Positions 45,211 through 56,640 of a DNA stretch of 64,000 nucleotides are shown here, piece by piece. This DNA comes from Magnolia sinica (Eukaryota; Streptophyta; Magnoliopsida; Magnoliales; Magnoliaceae). The DNA is taken from assembly GCF_029962835.1 (NCBI RefSeq), contig NC_080582.1, forward strand, positions 77,744,177-77,808,176, in the 5' to 3' direction. Below the pieces are notes generated by a model that worked only from the letters and a program-made list of their open reading frames with translations, was not told the origin of the DNA and did not search any database. How positions within the stretch are numbered: position 1 is the stretch's first letter; every line of letters begins with the position of its first letter. The position numbers were made by a program, and so were the translations under genes.

Positions 45211-45417
45211 GGTAATGTTGCTAACAGGTCAAGAAATATCAGTAAAAGTACTTTCTAAGAGTTATGGGCAATGCCTGGAAGAGTACAAGAATGAAGTTGA
45301 ACTTATTGCAAAACTCCAACACAAGCATCTCTTTATAAAGAAAGGTGCATTCATGTGGAAGAAAAGATATTGATATATGAATACATGCCCAGCAACAGCT
45401 TGGATGAACTGCACTTT
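45211..45417 (+). pseudogene. Receptor-like kinase fragment
   Basis: The plus strand encodes [20 protein letters not shown] and [14 protein letters not shown], the VAIK-lysine strand (VKVLSKS) and helix C of a cysteine-rich/G-type receptor-like kinase. After a deletion comes [20 protein letters not shown], the hinge region. The usual VRLLGCC block between them is missing and replaced by a frame break (TTTATAAAGAAAGG). No transmembrane, catalytic or activation-loop sequence is present. The fragment lies between two CACTA-like ends. Confidence 0.75.
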
Positions 45418-45661
45418 GTTTTGCTTCTGTTACTTATCACTTATCACATGACAAGAAAATCTCAATTTCAAGTGATTTAGTAAACAAAGCTATGGGTGCA
45501 CATGTTTATTTATATCGTTTATTTTTTTTCTTATAATTCTTCTTCAATCAAAATATCTAATAAAGAATATCCATCGAAATCCAACCCAAAAGCATTTGCT
45601 ACCTACTTTCTTATGAATAATGGGAACTTATGTTGGGATTGCATTTTTATTTTTTTAAATA

Positions 45662-45880
45662 AATGCCGACGGCTATAACCGTAAAAAAACAGATAATTTC
45701 GACGGTTAATGCTTGTCAGAAATGATGACGGCTAAAACTGTCGAAAAAAGCTGTTGGCATGTCCGATGGCTATAACCATTGGCGAGCAACGCAGATGCCC
45801 CGTTGTCAGTGAAAGCGATTGCCGACAGTTTTTAGCCATCGGTCTTGCCTTTTTTTTTTTTTTTTTTTTTTGTAGTACAT
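45662..45880. mobile_element. CACTA-like subterminal repeat region
   Basis: A series of inverted motifs (GACGGCTATAACCGT, GACGGCTAAAACTGTC, GCCGACAGTTTTTAGCC) leads to a T-tract and TTTTGTAGTA at 45871-45880, one base from a CACTA terminus read in reverse. Confidence 0.5.
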
Positions 45881-46600
45881 CTTCGAATAGAAAAGAAATG
45901 TATTGTATTATTGCTAGGAGTATACTCTTCTACATTGCCCACCATCCTGTTCGACTGAGTAGGTTTAGCTTGAAAACTAAACGATAATGTGAAAACCATG
46001 TTCCAATGAAATACAAGTGGTGGTAACGTCCCAAATACAATTTCATTACATGGACATCATCCCCTTCGTGTTTCGAGGCCTGCTTGTTTTAAGACATTTT
46101 CCATCTAACTTGTACACTCACTGGCCGCAAGCTTGGCTGAAGGATCAATAGGTGAGATGATTTTCAGTACTTCGGCTGTCGATGATAGCTCATTGGCCAA
46201 CCATTCATCAGCTAGGAAACACTCTTTGCTGAGGTAGTCTGATAAGTTACAACAAGTTTCTTCCTTAGGACTTACGACCGATCAGTCTGGTTGAGAGCAT
46301 TTGAGTCCCGGTTTTGCAGCATGGGAGATAGTACTACTATAGTATTCACTGCCACATGGTACTTGTTTATTGGGATCCTCCAGAAAGGCCTATGAAAGCT
46401 TACTTATGACAGAAGAGGTCTTGCATTTTCCTTTGATTTCCTTCTTATTGCAACCCCATGTCTTGCCATCAACGTTTTTGGGTTTGGGTCAACGCTTTTG
46501 GTACTACTGAAAATTTTGGGTGTGTAAACCGTTTCCATATTCCTTGTGTTGTAGGAGGTTTAACCATCCTTTGGGTCAATGGCTCCCTTCGTGGGCGGTG
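45881..46600. other. No supported feature
   Basis: No gene or transposon terminus recognised. A minus-strand segment near 46110-46250 has a protein-like frame (DEWLANELSSTAEVLKI) that I cannot assign and that lacks splice evidence. Confidence 0.4.
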
Positions 46601-47955
46601 ATTGGGAGTCATCTATTGTGGTTGGTGGCAGTCACTATTGAGACCTAAATATTACATATTTATCCTTTCAATTATATTACCTTTCCTGCCATTTAAGTGT
46701 TAATCCAATATAATTATATATGTTTTCAATCGTGTGAGGTAGTTTTGGATCTAAAGATGAATATGCACCTAAAAGGATGGATTTAGAGCTTAAAAGAAGA
46801 TATTGCAGAATTGGAGATTTGGATGTCATTAATGAGGAATTCAAATGCCAAAGATCCAAGAAAATCAAGTACACAAAATAGAGTGCTCGGTCCCACCTAA
46901 GGTCGGTTCGGTCCAATCAAAAGTGCACAAAACAACCCAACAAGAAATTATAATTTTCAGAATTAATTTGGCTTGACCTTCAGTCCGACTGAAGCCAACT
47001 TCAGTCCCACCTAAGACAGCTTAGGTGGGACCTAAAGACAGATTCTGCATAGATTTTTCAGATGAAATTCGATATGCGACCGAATGCAACTTTGGTGCGA
47101 CCGAAGCATAACAAAAGTGTGGAAATTGAAGTTGGTTGCAAGTCGGTGAGAGTTTTTACTATTTAAAGGAGTTTTCTTAGTTGTTTTAGATACTAATTAG
47201 AGCTTGGGAAAGATACCAGTGGGTGGTGGAGTCTCTACAAAGGCTTTCTTCTTCTTCGACTTCTCAATTCTAGTTTGTCGTTCTTTTATTTTTCTTCTAA
47301 GTTATTAGCCATATTAGGCTAATCTCTTAGCTGAGGCTAAGGGATGAAGCTTATAGTTCATTACATTATTTAGTTTATTTGATTCAACAAACAGTGGTTG
47401 GAATTATAATATTAGATTGTATAGATTTTGAATTTACTTTAAAGTCTTTTAGTTGTTTATTTCTGAATTTGTTGTGCACTCTGGTTACAATGAATGCTTT
47501 GATTTAACAATTGTTTATCATTGATTTTGAGAAGGATTCAATCTGTATAATTGATTGATCTATGGTTGTCTAAGGATGTTATAGACGCTTTTAATTCCCT
47601 ACGATTGATGTTCGAGTGCTTCATGAGTGAATTGTTTAATTAAATTATATTCTAATATTGTTTATGATTAGCTTAACCGCTCTATCTTCCAATTGGATAG
47701 GATAGGACTTGATTCCTATTAAGTTATAATCGTTGAATTAGTAAAATAGATATTATGATTGCTATAAGTGGACATAGTCATTTTTCTTCATGTTTAAAAC
47801 CATTTTTATCTCTCTGGATTAAACACCCAGATAAACCATTAGACTTAGATTAGTTCTAGACTGTGTTCCCCATTCCCTGTGGATTCGATCTCGGTCTCAT
47901 CGAGTTATTACTACTTCGCAACCCTGCAATAGGGGTTTGTGAACAGTCGTGACTT
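46601..47955. mobile_element. LTR-like retroelement sequence
   Basis: Contains GGTGGGACCTAAAGACAG-type sequence and ends 'GTGGATTCGATCTCGGTCTC' followed by 'ATTACTACTTCGCAACCCTG', a motif known from the 3' part of plant gypsy/copia LTRs just before the primer site. The left edge is not defined. Confidence 0.45.
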
Positions 47956-47959
47956 CTAA

Positions 47960-50215
47960 CTGGCCAAGGACCATGTAATGACCTCCCCATCTTGACTTGG
48001 GAGGGTCCCTCCACCCAGAAAAATCCTTCAAACGCATCGGTCGCATAGCTAGGAACCCCGATTGGTTCTCCTAACGACGTTCGTTCGAATGTGAGGGCCA
48101 TCGATGCCCTTGTATTGTTCGATGTGACACTTTCCATTGATTGCCTGGTTGGTTGATTCCTCAAATTAGTCGTGACCATGTTGACTTCGAGGTTGGATGG
48201 TAACAGGTCTATATCGATCGACATTGCTTCCTCACCTTTCTTGGGAAACTTCAGTAATTCGGGATTGATGTGATCCTGGATAATGTTCCTGAATACGACA
48301 CATTTGTTAGTTGAATGAGACCGAGTTCTGTGCCATTTGCAGTATTTGGTCTTTTGTAACTCATTGACCGATCGACCGAGGGTATCTTATGATTCATGGT
48401 ATTTTGATAAATTTCCCAGCCAACAAAATATCAAATATTTCCTCAGCTTTTATGACGTTAAAGGTGTAAACTTTTTGAGCCTTTTGTTCGGCTGAAGCGG
48501 TTGATTCCTCTTTGACTAGTACAGAACACACTGGTGGCTTTTTAGCCACCACTACAGCAATTGTGATCTCGTAATTTGAGTCATTGTAATACTAACGCAG
48601 GGGCATTTTCACACCAGGCTCGAGTAGGGTAGCTCGTGCGATGTGGGGACACACTCGAGGTGGGTGACCCATGTGATTTGGAGCCCACGGGAGAGGTCTC
48701 GTGTTAGAGAATCCTCACTGGGGGCGATTAATACAGGGGCATTTCACATCGGGCTTGAGTGAGGTAGCCCGCAGGACTCGGGGTGGGTGACCCATGTGAT
48801 TTGGGGCCCACGAGGGGGGTTTGGCCGAGGTCCTAACCCATGAGACGTGGGGCCTGGGCTATGAGATAAATGGATTAATTCGTCATATTCTAACAGTTCG
48901 AGCTTTTAGAGCAAGTGGTCAATTGTCCTGTATCAAATATGTCCCCAATGACGAGTTCTTTGCTTAGTTCCTTTTCGCAGAGGTTCTTCATATCAAGAGA
49001 CTTTTTTGGTCAAGTCGTACAAATCTACGAACTCCGTGCCTATAAACTTCTTACAAAGTTTGTATTCAAACCTATCTTGTGCAAGTTGCATAAATTCAGC
49101 TTCGGCCATGACAACCTTATAACAACACTTCGCCCGCTTAAACCATATGATATAGCTCTCACATGTCTCTCTAAGCAACTGCCGAAAACGTACGAGGTCG
49201 GACATAGTAATCTCTATTCTTAGAGAAGAACTAAGCGTGAAACTTTTCTTCCATCTCTTGCCAAGTGTGTATTGAGTTTGACAGTAAGTTTGAGTACTAT
49301 GTGAAGGCCATTGCCGTTAGTGAATGTCCAAACAATTGCAATTTATGATAGTCGTTGTTGGCCAATTCTCCACATTTCATTGTAAATCGACCAACATATT
49401 CGATAGTCGATTGACCGGGCTCGCCAGAAAATAAGGTAAAATCCGGTCGATAGTTTCTTGGCAATGAGTGTTACTGATCTATCCATTCGGGGTATGGTTT
49501 ATGATACACCGAGAGAGTGTTGTGGCTGAGTACTTGGCCAACAACTTCTTGGACAATTTGTACAATCTGGTCACGATCCATCTGCTGAGGTTCCAAGACT
49601 AGTTGGTGATCGGGACCAAATCGGTTCACATTATCCTGGAATGTAGGGAACTGTTGGAGATTGAATCCTCCTGGAAATCCTAGATTCATGTTTTCAGGTA
49701 TAAAGTTCCTACTCTCCCTCTAGTCACCTAACTCCCATAAGAGGTGGCTCATTTCTCATCTCCTGGATAGGAACCGATGGTGGATTACGTTGCGGATACG
49801 ACATGTGTGACAACAAAGCTACATTGCCAATAGAACTTTCCTCGACATTGTATTATGTTGCCGATAGTGTTCGTTTGGCCATCATAGCTATCAATCGATG
49901 CATGGCTTCAGTCTAATTAGCCATATATCGATTGGTATTTTCAGCTTAAATATGAAATTACTGTCCCTGGGCCCTTCCATATTCCCACACAAGTTAAATG
50001 CTCATCTGTACATCTCGGAGCACAATAACTACCTCATCTAGAAGAATAGTTCGGGAAGTTGATGCTCCTTCCTGATACCTAGCAACAGATGTTGGACTAT
50101 TATTTAAATTCAATGTCTCAGGGGTTGTCATAACTCACACGTCATCTACTGGAGGTGGTGCGGTTGGCGTAGAGGGATCAACCTCGGCAGTACGAGCACT
50201 TCTTCTATTCATAGT
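47960..50215 (-). pseudogene. Gypsy gag remnant, second element
   Basis: Minus-strand pieces fit a Ty3/gypsy gag. Near 50213 a Met starts a Pro/Thr-rich N-terminus. 49689-49471 is a Gln/Asn-rich segment. 49260-48993 encodes SYIIWFKRAKCCYKVVMAEA and FMQLAQDRFEYKLCKKFIGT, a gag core (helical capsid-like region). 48590-48250 and 48224-47960 hold more decayed sequence. Several stops and the TRIM insertion at 48593-48935 disrupt it. No protease or RT was recognised to the left. Confidence 0.6.
48588..48940. mobile_element. TRIM retrotransposon, copy 2, internally deleted
   Basis: Same family as 33544-34559. Left LTR begins TAACGCAGGGGCATTTTCAC (48593) and is cut short near 48690. The junction continues with ACTGGGGGCGAT and a second LTR TAATACAGGGG (48729) ending CCTGTATCA (48935). 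Duplications AATAC (48588-48592) and AATAT (48936-48940) differ at one base. The primer site and most of the left LTR are deleted. It lies within the gypsy gag remnant. Confidence 0.8.
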
Positions 50216-51761
50216 TGGCAATACTACACCGGTAAGTTAGACACAGTCCCATTGGGCATGCTAAAAACTTCTTGTTGTTGTTTTTGGCGCTGGGTGTGTG
50301 GGCGTGCCAGAATTGAAATTGCGGCTTCAATTCAAACCGAACAATAATGACCCTAAGCACCAAGATAGGTAAACACGTAGTGTATGATCGAGATTTGATG
50401 AGATCGGTCGCCTATTCATCCACTCGCTCAATGTGTAAAATTGGATCAGGTGATATTAAAAGGGTGGGGTTCGTCCTTTGATGATGGGTTGCACCTTTGC
50501 CTTTTGTACGAAAGGACTTTTCGATATAGATAAAATGAAATTGGAAAAGGGATTCTTACAGTCGATCGCGAAAAATAGTTGCGGAACACCTTTCCAATTG
50601 ATGAACAAAATCCAACGCACGAGTGCAGGTTCAAATTACAGCTAAAAGTTACCCACTACTTGGTTAATGCTACATATTACACTACTATGGAATGTAAAAC
50701 AGTAAGCTTAAAAAGTAAAAGATTACACTAGGAAATGTAACTTGTTTGACACAAAAAGTAAATGATTACACTATGAAATGTAATTTGATTGGTAAATTGA
50801 CAGGATAATTGAAGGATAGATTTGGTTTGTTTGGGTTGGTATGAGAGTATTTTTCTTGCTGAATTCTTTTGTTATTTATAGTCTTTAATTTATCTACCCA
50901 TCTAGATCCTTCCCACATTGTGATGGTCCATAACTGTTCGCCATTACTTGAACTCCTTTGTTTCTCCTCTCGCCGCTTGTCTTGTAACCACGTTTATGTG
51001 TTGGTTTTATGATTAAAAGGGAGTTTTTTGTAAATAGAGGCTCCCTGTCTTCTTAATTGATTTTCTGAAAAATGGGTTTTTGTAGGAATGGGTTTTCTGT
51101 AGCTACTTTTCACCCAGTAATGTCTCTATTTTAATATGTGGCACTGATGTAGTATCACATTACTTAGGACTTGAAATGTTTTGGAGGCTTCAAATCTAGC
51201 ACAAATGGCATAGCTGTTGTTGTTGTCTTTTTTGGCAAACCTAAAATTCCATCCAATCATTTGAAATGTTTTGAAGGCTCAAATCCAATTCAAATTCCAT
51301 CCAATCATTCACTTCTGCTTGATTTTTTGTTGTTTCTTAGTTTTTCCTCATTTTGATATAACCTTTCATACTATTAGAGGTCCAATTGTTAAGGTCCCTT
51401 GTCAGATGTTTAGTATCGGGCAAATTTTGAGTAATTTTCAGCTTAACCTTTTGTTGTTTCAATCCGAGCATTAGGATTTCTATGTCAGTTCTAATGACCT
51501 TTGCATCTTGTGTGGAAATCACAAACTAAGAGTATTATTTGACTCTTCTTTTTTTTTTCAAAACATAGCTTCAGGAAAAAGGACCTCCACTTGATGTGAA
51601 GTTGCTGTTGTAGTAATGAGCATTTGAGCTCTAGAAAAATCAAATTATTATATCCCATTCGTTTGTTTTCTTCCATGTCTCTAAGTTTTAGTAGAAATGT
51701 TATGATATGCATGCATGCCTGAAGTTCATTTTGTAGACAAGCCTTGTAAAATCCATCATCA
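50216..51761. other. Probable 5' end of the second gypsy element and unassigned sequence
   Basis: TTTTTGGCGCTGGG near 50280 may be the primer-site region of the gypsy remnant, read in one orientation only. Beyond 50640 I see AT-rich sequence without a recognisable gene. Confidence 0.35.
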
Positions 51762-52810
51762 GTTCTCATCAAGGTATTCCGTATCAGTATCGGTTGGCGT
51801 AACGGTACCCTTTGATACCGATATGGATACAGGGGCGTAATGGCCCGTAACGATGTAAAAAAAAAAATATTTTGCCAAAAAAATATGAAAAAATATGGAT
51901 TAAATCCGGAATATTCTAAGCATTCCAAATATACATTCATTTATAAATTGGAACATGTTTATGGTGGTGTAACGGTCCACTCCTTGGTGAGAGTTGTATC
52001 GGACTGTTTGATGAATTTATGAACCAGACAACCTAGATTTGACTGCAAAACTCATATATTTAATTTTCTAACTATCTACTATCAATGATAGATATATTAG
52101 AATGAATGTAATATGAAAATATCTTACATGTGTAGGTGTTTGCAATTATTTTTCATAATTCATAAAAAAATATAAAATGACAATAACAATCTGTAAAATG
52201 AACATTAACATGTTCTACTATGATTAACACATCATATTCTACCATTAAAACATCAAAACATTCAATAAAAAATAATTTTTCGAATTAAAAAAAAGGGCCA
52301 AAAATAGTGCGTAAATAGAAAAAAATTATAAAAAAATATAAAATGATAATAACAATCTGTAAAATGGATATTATTATCTTCTATTATGATCAACACATCA
52401 TATTCTACCATTAAAACAACAAAACATTGAATAAAAAGTATAAATACCTATTTTTGAGGAATTTCTGGAAAATGACCCACAGAGCTTCGAATCAAGAAAA
52501 TCCTTAATATAAGTTATTTTTATTTGTAATATCAAGCTATAAGTGGTCGAAAATAGTAATAGAATGATTTAGAAATAGTTTAGAAGAAAGAAGTTTCAAA
52601 AAAAGTGAAAAAACAGACCTTAAAAAGCCAAAAAAAAAGGAGGCATTTTTTGACCGTAACGGCCGTTACGAGGCAGCAAAGGACATTATGCCCGGTAACG
52701 GCCGTTACGGCTATAGAATCAGGGGGGGTGACCGTTATGGCCCCGTATCGCGTAATGGCCACGGCCGATATGCCCGTGTCATAACGGATACGGGACACCC
52801 TGGTTCTCAT
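51762..52810. mobile_element. Non-autonomous hAT element, 1.03 kb
   Basis: The element is 51770-52802 with perfect 8-bp duplications GTTCTCAT (51762-51769 and 52803-52810). Ends: CAAGGTATTCCGTATCAGT and, on the minus strand, CAGGGTGTCCCGTATCCGT, imperfect inverted repeats. Subterminal parts carry GTAACGGCCGTTACG palindromes and TATCGG motifs shared with the 33958-34324 element. The core is AT-rich and non-coding. Confidence 0.88.
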
Positions 52811-54239
52811 AGAATTGTTTGATTTAGAACTGCATGCTATTGGGAGTGAAGTTTTGTGTCTAGGCAATGCGTTGGATACATCTGGGCTATATTAAGTTGT
52901 GTCGACCCATTTAATTGGCATGGAATGTCTTGCCCTTGCATGTTCCTACGAATCCGTGTTCTTGTTCTTGTTCCGTTTTTTGATCATTAACAAAGTTTTA
53001 TTAAAGAAAGGGAGAAAGAAGGTCGAAGGACTAGTGAATGCAGAGTGCAAGAATACAATCACTTCTTGTTTTGTTTCTCCTTACCCTTTATTCCCATTCT
53101 TGAACATTATGTAAGTTCAATTTGACTAAATTGTCTCACATCTATGAAATGGGGATAATCTTGCAATATTTTGGTGTTAAGTTTGTAATTTCAAGTTCTA
53201 GGAGGTTAATCTACAGAAATTAGACTGCTCCTCATCCAACAACGAGCAAGCTATGGTGCAAAAAAACATGTCAATTCGGTGATCCTATGCTTCCGATCAA
53301 TAGCATGAAAATGGACAGTCAAGGTCGACTGGAGAAACAAAATAGATCCATCATTTTGAAGCATCTAGTAACAGATCACTCTTTGTATTTCATATGATTC
53401 TAAAGTAACACTTTGATTTGATGATTCTAACCATGTGATTTATGGCTCATAAGCCATAGACAGATGTAACAAATTGATCCCATTCAAAGGGTTAGGTTCA
53501 TCAAATCAGCATGATTCTTGCAACATGGCTTGCTTCTAGTTGAATGCATGGTTCAAATCGACAATAGGTCACCTTGTGTTCCATTTAAAAGGTTTGGTGA
53601 TTGTATCGCAGGTTGTCGAAGCCCATCGTTCAAACACTATCATGTCTTGATTCTCTCTAGAATCTTATTTGAAAAAAATAAAGTATCAGCGATCTAAGCT
53701 AATGTTTACCAACTTTGAGAGTGCCAGTCAGGCACCCAAATCCAGCACATTATCAATAGTTCTATAGGTTGTACCGGCATGGGCTTCCAGGTGCATTATA
53801 TGATTATTCTACATTTTCTGTGTGTAATTATAAATTTCATAATGATTACTTTGTGTAACTGGCGGAATGATGATGTTTGTGTAGTTACTACTTGCATATA
53901 TCTAGTAAAATTTTCCAGTTCTAATCCGAGTCTAATGGATTATCATTGAAATCAATTATGCTTATAGCATATGAAATTGGTTGGAATGGTAAGTTATTTG
54001 ACAGTGTGATTTTGTTTGTTCAGAACTGTGTATAGTGGTATATGGTATGTTTAATTGGGAGCTTTGGATCTAGTTGAATCTTACTAATGTCACAGTTTCT
54101 TCAATGTGTTTATTATCATATTTCTTCCGTACGCTAAATGGTTTTGGACTTATTTTATTAGCTTTTGACTGGAGTACCCTATCCAAAACAGTCGGGTAAT
54201 TAACACAATACTGAAACGAATTCGAAAAAGATTGGTGGC
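52811..54239. other. No supported gene
   Basis: AT-rich sequence without recognisable domain or transposon terminus. It lies directly upstream of the SGS3-like fragment and could be its former promoter or intron sequence. Confidence 0.4.
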
Positions 54240-54605
54240 ATGGCCTCCTCGGCTGCTGCTGCTGCTAATTCATCACGTAATGGAAAAGGCATGGTTCCCC
54301 TGTATTGACATAACTCTGGAGGCTCTGACTTTGGCAACAACAGCCCCAAGATTGATCAGCTGATTCAAGAAGTGACACATCATAGCATAGATGGTGCATG
54401 GGAGGTCTGTGGCAAGAAATCTAAGAACTGAACTGGGAATGGTGCTGAGAAACAGAGGGGAGCCTCAACTGCTGCCCCAAAAGCCTGGGGGCATCCAGAA
54501 ATGTCTCAAAAGTCGTCCATGTCTGATAATGGTCAAACAGGATGGGCTTCTGAAATTAATTGGCGACACAGACAGTTGATTCTAAGAGACAAGCTGGCAG
54601 AGTAA
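54240..54605 (+). pseudogene. SGS3-like N-terminal fragment
   Basis: A single frame from ATG 54240 to a TAA near 54605 reads MASSAAAAANSSRNGKGMVP, then (after a TGA) KIDQLIQEVTHHSIDGAWEV, CGKKSKN, a second TGA, and STAAPKAWGHPEMSQKSSM. The order 'QL.QG/EV...WEV..KKSKN...PKAWG' resembles the N-terminus of SUPPRESSOR OF GENE SILENCING 3, the RNA-binding partner of RDR6 in trans-acting siRNA production. The conserved zinc-finger, XS and coiled-coil domains are absent. Two in-frame stops and the missing 3' part make it a pseudogene. Assignment rests on a short, low-complexity N-terminus recalled from the family, so it is moderate. Confidence 0.5.
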
Positions 54606-54890
54606 ATGCAAAGCCAGTGTAATCTACTAGGTCTGGTTCCTCAAATGTTTCTGAATAGCATTTCTTTGCATTATCTGTTGAACAGAACATGATGCTGTGT
54701 AACAGAATCCAGCATTGCTGTTTACAATAATGGTCAAAAAATTTCAAAATTAATTAGATAGTTTCTGCCATCTTCCCTCTTTGTTCATTTTTGTGGTGGA
54801 TGTGTCTATTGCTTCTGCAATCTGATCTTTTTCCCGCCTATGGTTGTTTCAGTTGGTGGATCTGGAAAACGTCTCCGTGGATCTTTTTCC

Positions 54891-55022
54891 CGCATAGTTG
54901 ACCTTGAAGCAGCTGTCTGTCTTTGCACTGCCATTAAAGCCAATATCTTGGGCATAAACCTCAATGTCCCAGTCTCCCTAACCTTGCTATTGAACACTTG
55001 TGGGAAGAAGTGCCCATCTGGT
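54891..55022 (+). pseudogene. Hybrid proline-rich protein (8-Cys motif) fragment
   Basis: Encodes [20 protein letters not shown] and [20 protein letters not shown], the second half of the eight-cysteine motif of DC2.15-type hybrid proline-rich proteins, small secreted cell-wall proteins. The CLC pair and the later Cys are present. The usual end (PxGFQC) is lost where the sequence changes to TAATAAATC. The signal peptide, Pro-rich region and first cysteines are missing. A 13-base ATCTTTTTCCCGC repeat occurs both 60 bp upstream and at the left edge, suggesting a small rearrangement at the junction. Confidence 0.75.
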
Positions 55023-55609
55023 AATAAATCATGTACTCATATGTATTAATGAGAAAAGCGATTCGTGATGGAATAAGATTGGTGCTTTCTTAGCAATGTA
55101 TTAATGTGTAAAGTACAGGTACTGCATGCATGTGAGCTTTCACTTATAGTCTTGTATGTGGGACATCCAAACCGTGCAAAAGATTCATCAGACCATCAAG
55201 ATGGCCTTCTATGAAAATCAGGCTGGTCTACTGATTAGATCATCCAAGCTTGTATGTTGATTTGGACGATTAGACATCCATTGATTTCGACTGTGGCCCA
55301 CCTGATAAATAGACCAAGCCATCATGATAAATTGTTATTTTATGAATAAACCAAAGGCTCAAGCTGAAGGAAAACCGGTGAACAGTCACAACAGAAAATA
55401 CATCTGATCTAGCTGTAAAAGCCTACAGTATAGTGGCGGCCAGCATAACTGCCGGTAAAGCCCTTAGTGACTGTGCTTTTACCGGCACTTACTTATACAA
55501 ATCAGACATAATTATTCCTAATTAGTTCTCATAGGGAATGTTGAAGTATGACCATTGATTTGACAAACCGTCTATATATTTATATCTTAATATGTCAAGG
55601 AGTTCAGTG
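55023..55609. other. No supported gene
   Basis: Contains a short inverted motif 'ACTGCCGGTAAAGC' / 'GCTTTTACCGGCACT' (55450-55495) resembling CACTA subterminal repeats. Nothing else is recognised. Confidence 0.4.
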
Positions 55610-56060
55610 AGCCACTCAAATCATAATTGTAACGAAAGCGGATTGCCAACCACACCACACCATAGATGAATCTTGCATTTAATGCAACACAAGCTTATTA
55701 TTGCGTTGGATCTAACTCATTTTCGTGCACATACCTTAAAATATATGAGAGAAGGGATGGACGGTGTGAATAAACAGATACATCATAGTGGGTCGGCCCA
55801 TAGAACTGCCCATTCGGGGCTAGAGACCGGCGGGTAGGGCGAAATCCGTGTCCAATTGTAAGACCATCTGACTGTTAATTTTGAAAAAAAAAAAAACTCA
55901 TCTAAACCACTGGGCTTAGATAAGTCAATTGAATACTCACTGTGATGATCTAAACTGTTCAATTAGTGGGCCATTAAATGCTAAATCTTTGGCCAGCCTA
56001 CAATCAAGCCCTGACCATTCCCACGTGTAGATTAAAACAAGAATACTCTCGCACGTTAGC
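55610..56060. repeat. Dispersed repeat, copy B, with MITE insertion
   Basis: Similar to 10140-10400, but split by the insertion at 55633-55853. Flanks 'GCCACTCAAATCATAATTGT' and 'AAGACCATCTGACTGTTAAT' correspond to contiguous sequence in copy A. Confidence 0.8.
55625..55861. mobile_element. Mutator-like MITE, 221 bp
   Basis: Insertion 55633-55853, flanked by AATTGTAA (55625-55632 and 55854-55861). One more base on either side differs, so 8 bp perfect or 9 with a mismatch. Ends CGAAAGCGGATTGCC and (minus strand) GGACACGGATTTCGCC resemble the GGAAGCGGATTGCG terminus of the foldback family. The uninterrupted copy at 10190 gives the empty site. Confidence 0.72.
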
Positions 56061-56199
56061 ATGCTCGCATGGGAAACAAGGCCCACTCGCATGAAAAAAT
56101 AAAAAATAAAAAATGAAAGAAACCTCGAGCGCGAAACACTTCTTTCCGTTTTCTCTGTTGGAACGCACCAAGGATCCCACTAATACTAACTTAATAAAT

Positions 56200-56640
56200 A
56201 AACTTTTTTGGACCCACCGTGATTGAATGTGGTTTATCCACGCCGTTCATCCGTTTTTCCAGCTCATTTTAGAGATTAATCCTGGCATTGAATCATATCC
56301 AAATCTCAAATCGAGCACTCCATAAGGAAACAGTCGGAATAATGATTTCCACCATTGAAATCTTCTTAGGGCCTACAGTGATTTTTATTTGTCATCTAAC
56401 CTGTTCATAAGATTAAAAATATATGGATGAAGGGAAAAAAATTATGAGATTGATCCAAAACTTATGTGGCACTCCAAGAATTTTACGTTCAATTAACACT
56501 GTTTATTGAGATGTGGTCCAATTAAAAGTTGGATATGCTTCATTTCTGGGCTAAATTTCTAAATTTATCTTATAAAATGGATGACAAGAGTGGATAAGAT
56601 ACATAAATAATGGTGGACCCCAAAGAGTTTCCGGGGAACT
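56200..56640. mobile_element. Foldback MITE copy
   Basis: Left arm 'TTTATCCACGCCGTTCATCC' and right arm 'GGATGACAAGAGTGGATAAG' are complementary in type. Family motifs 'AAACAGTCGGAATAATGATT' and 'GTCATCTAACCTGTTCATAA' are present. Outer ends not resolved. Confidence 0.6.
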
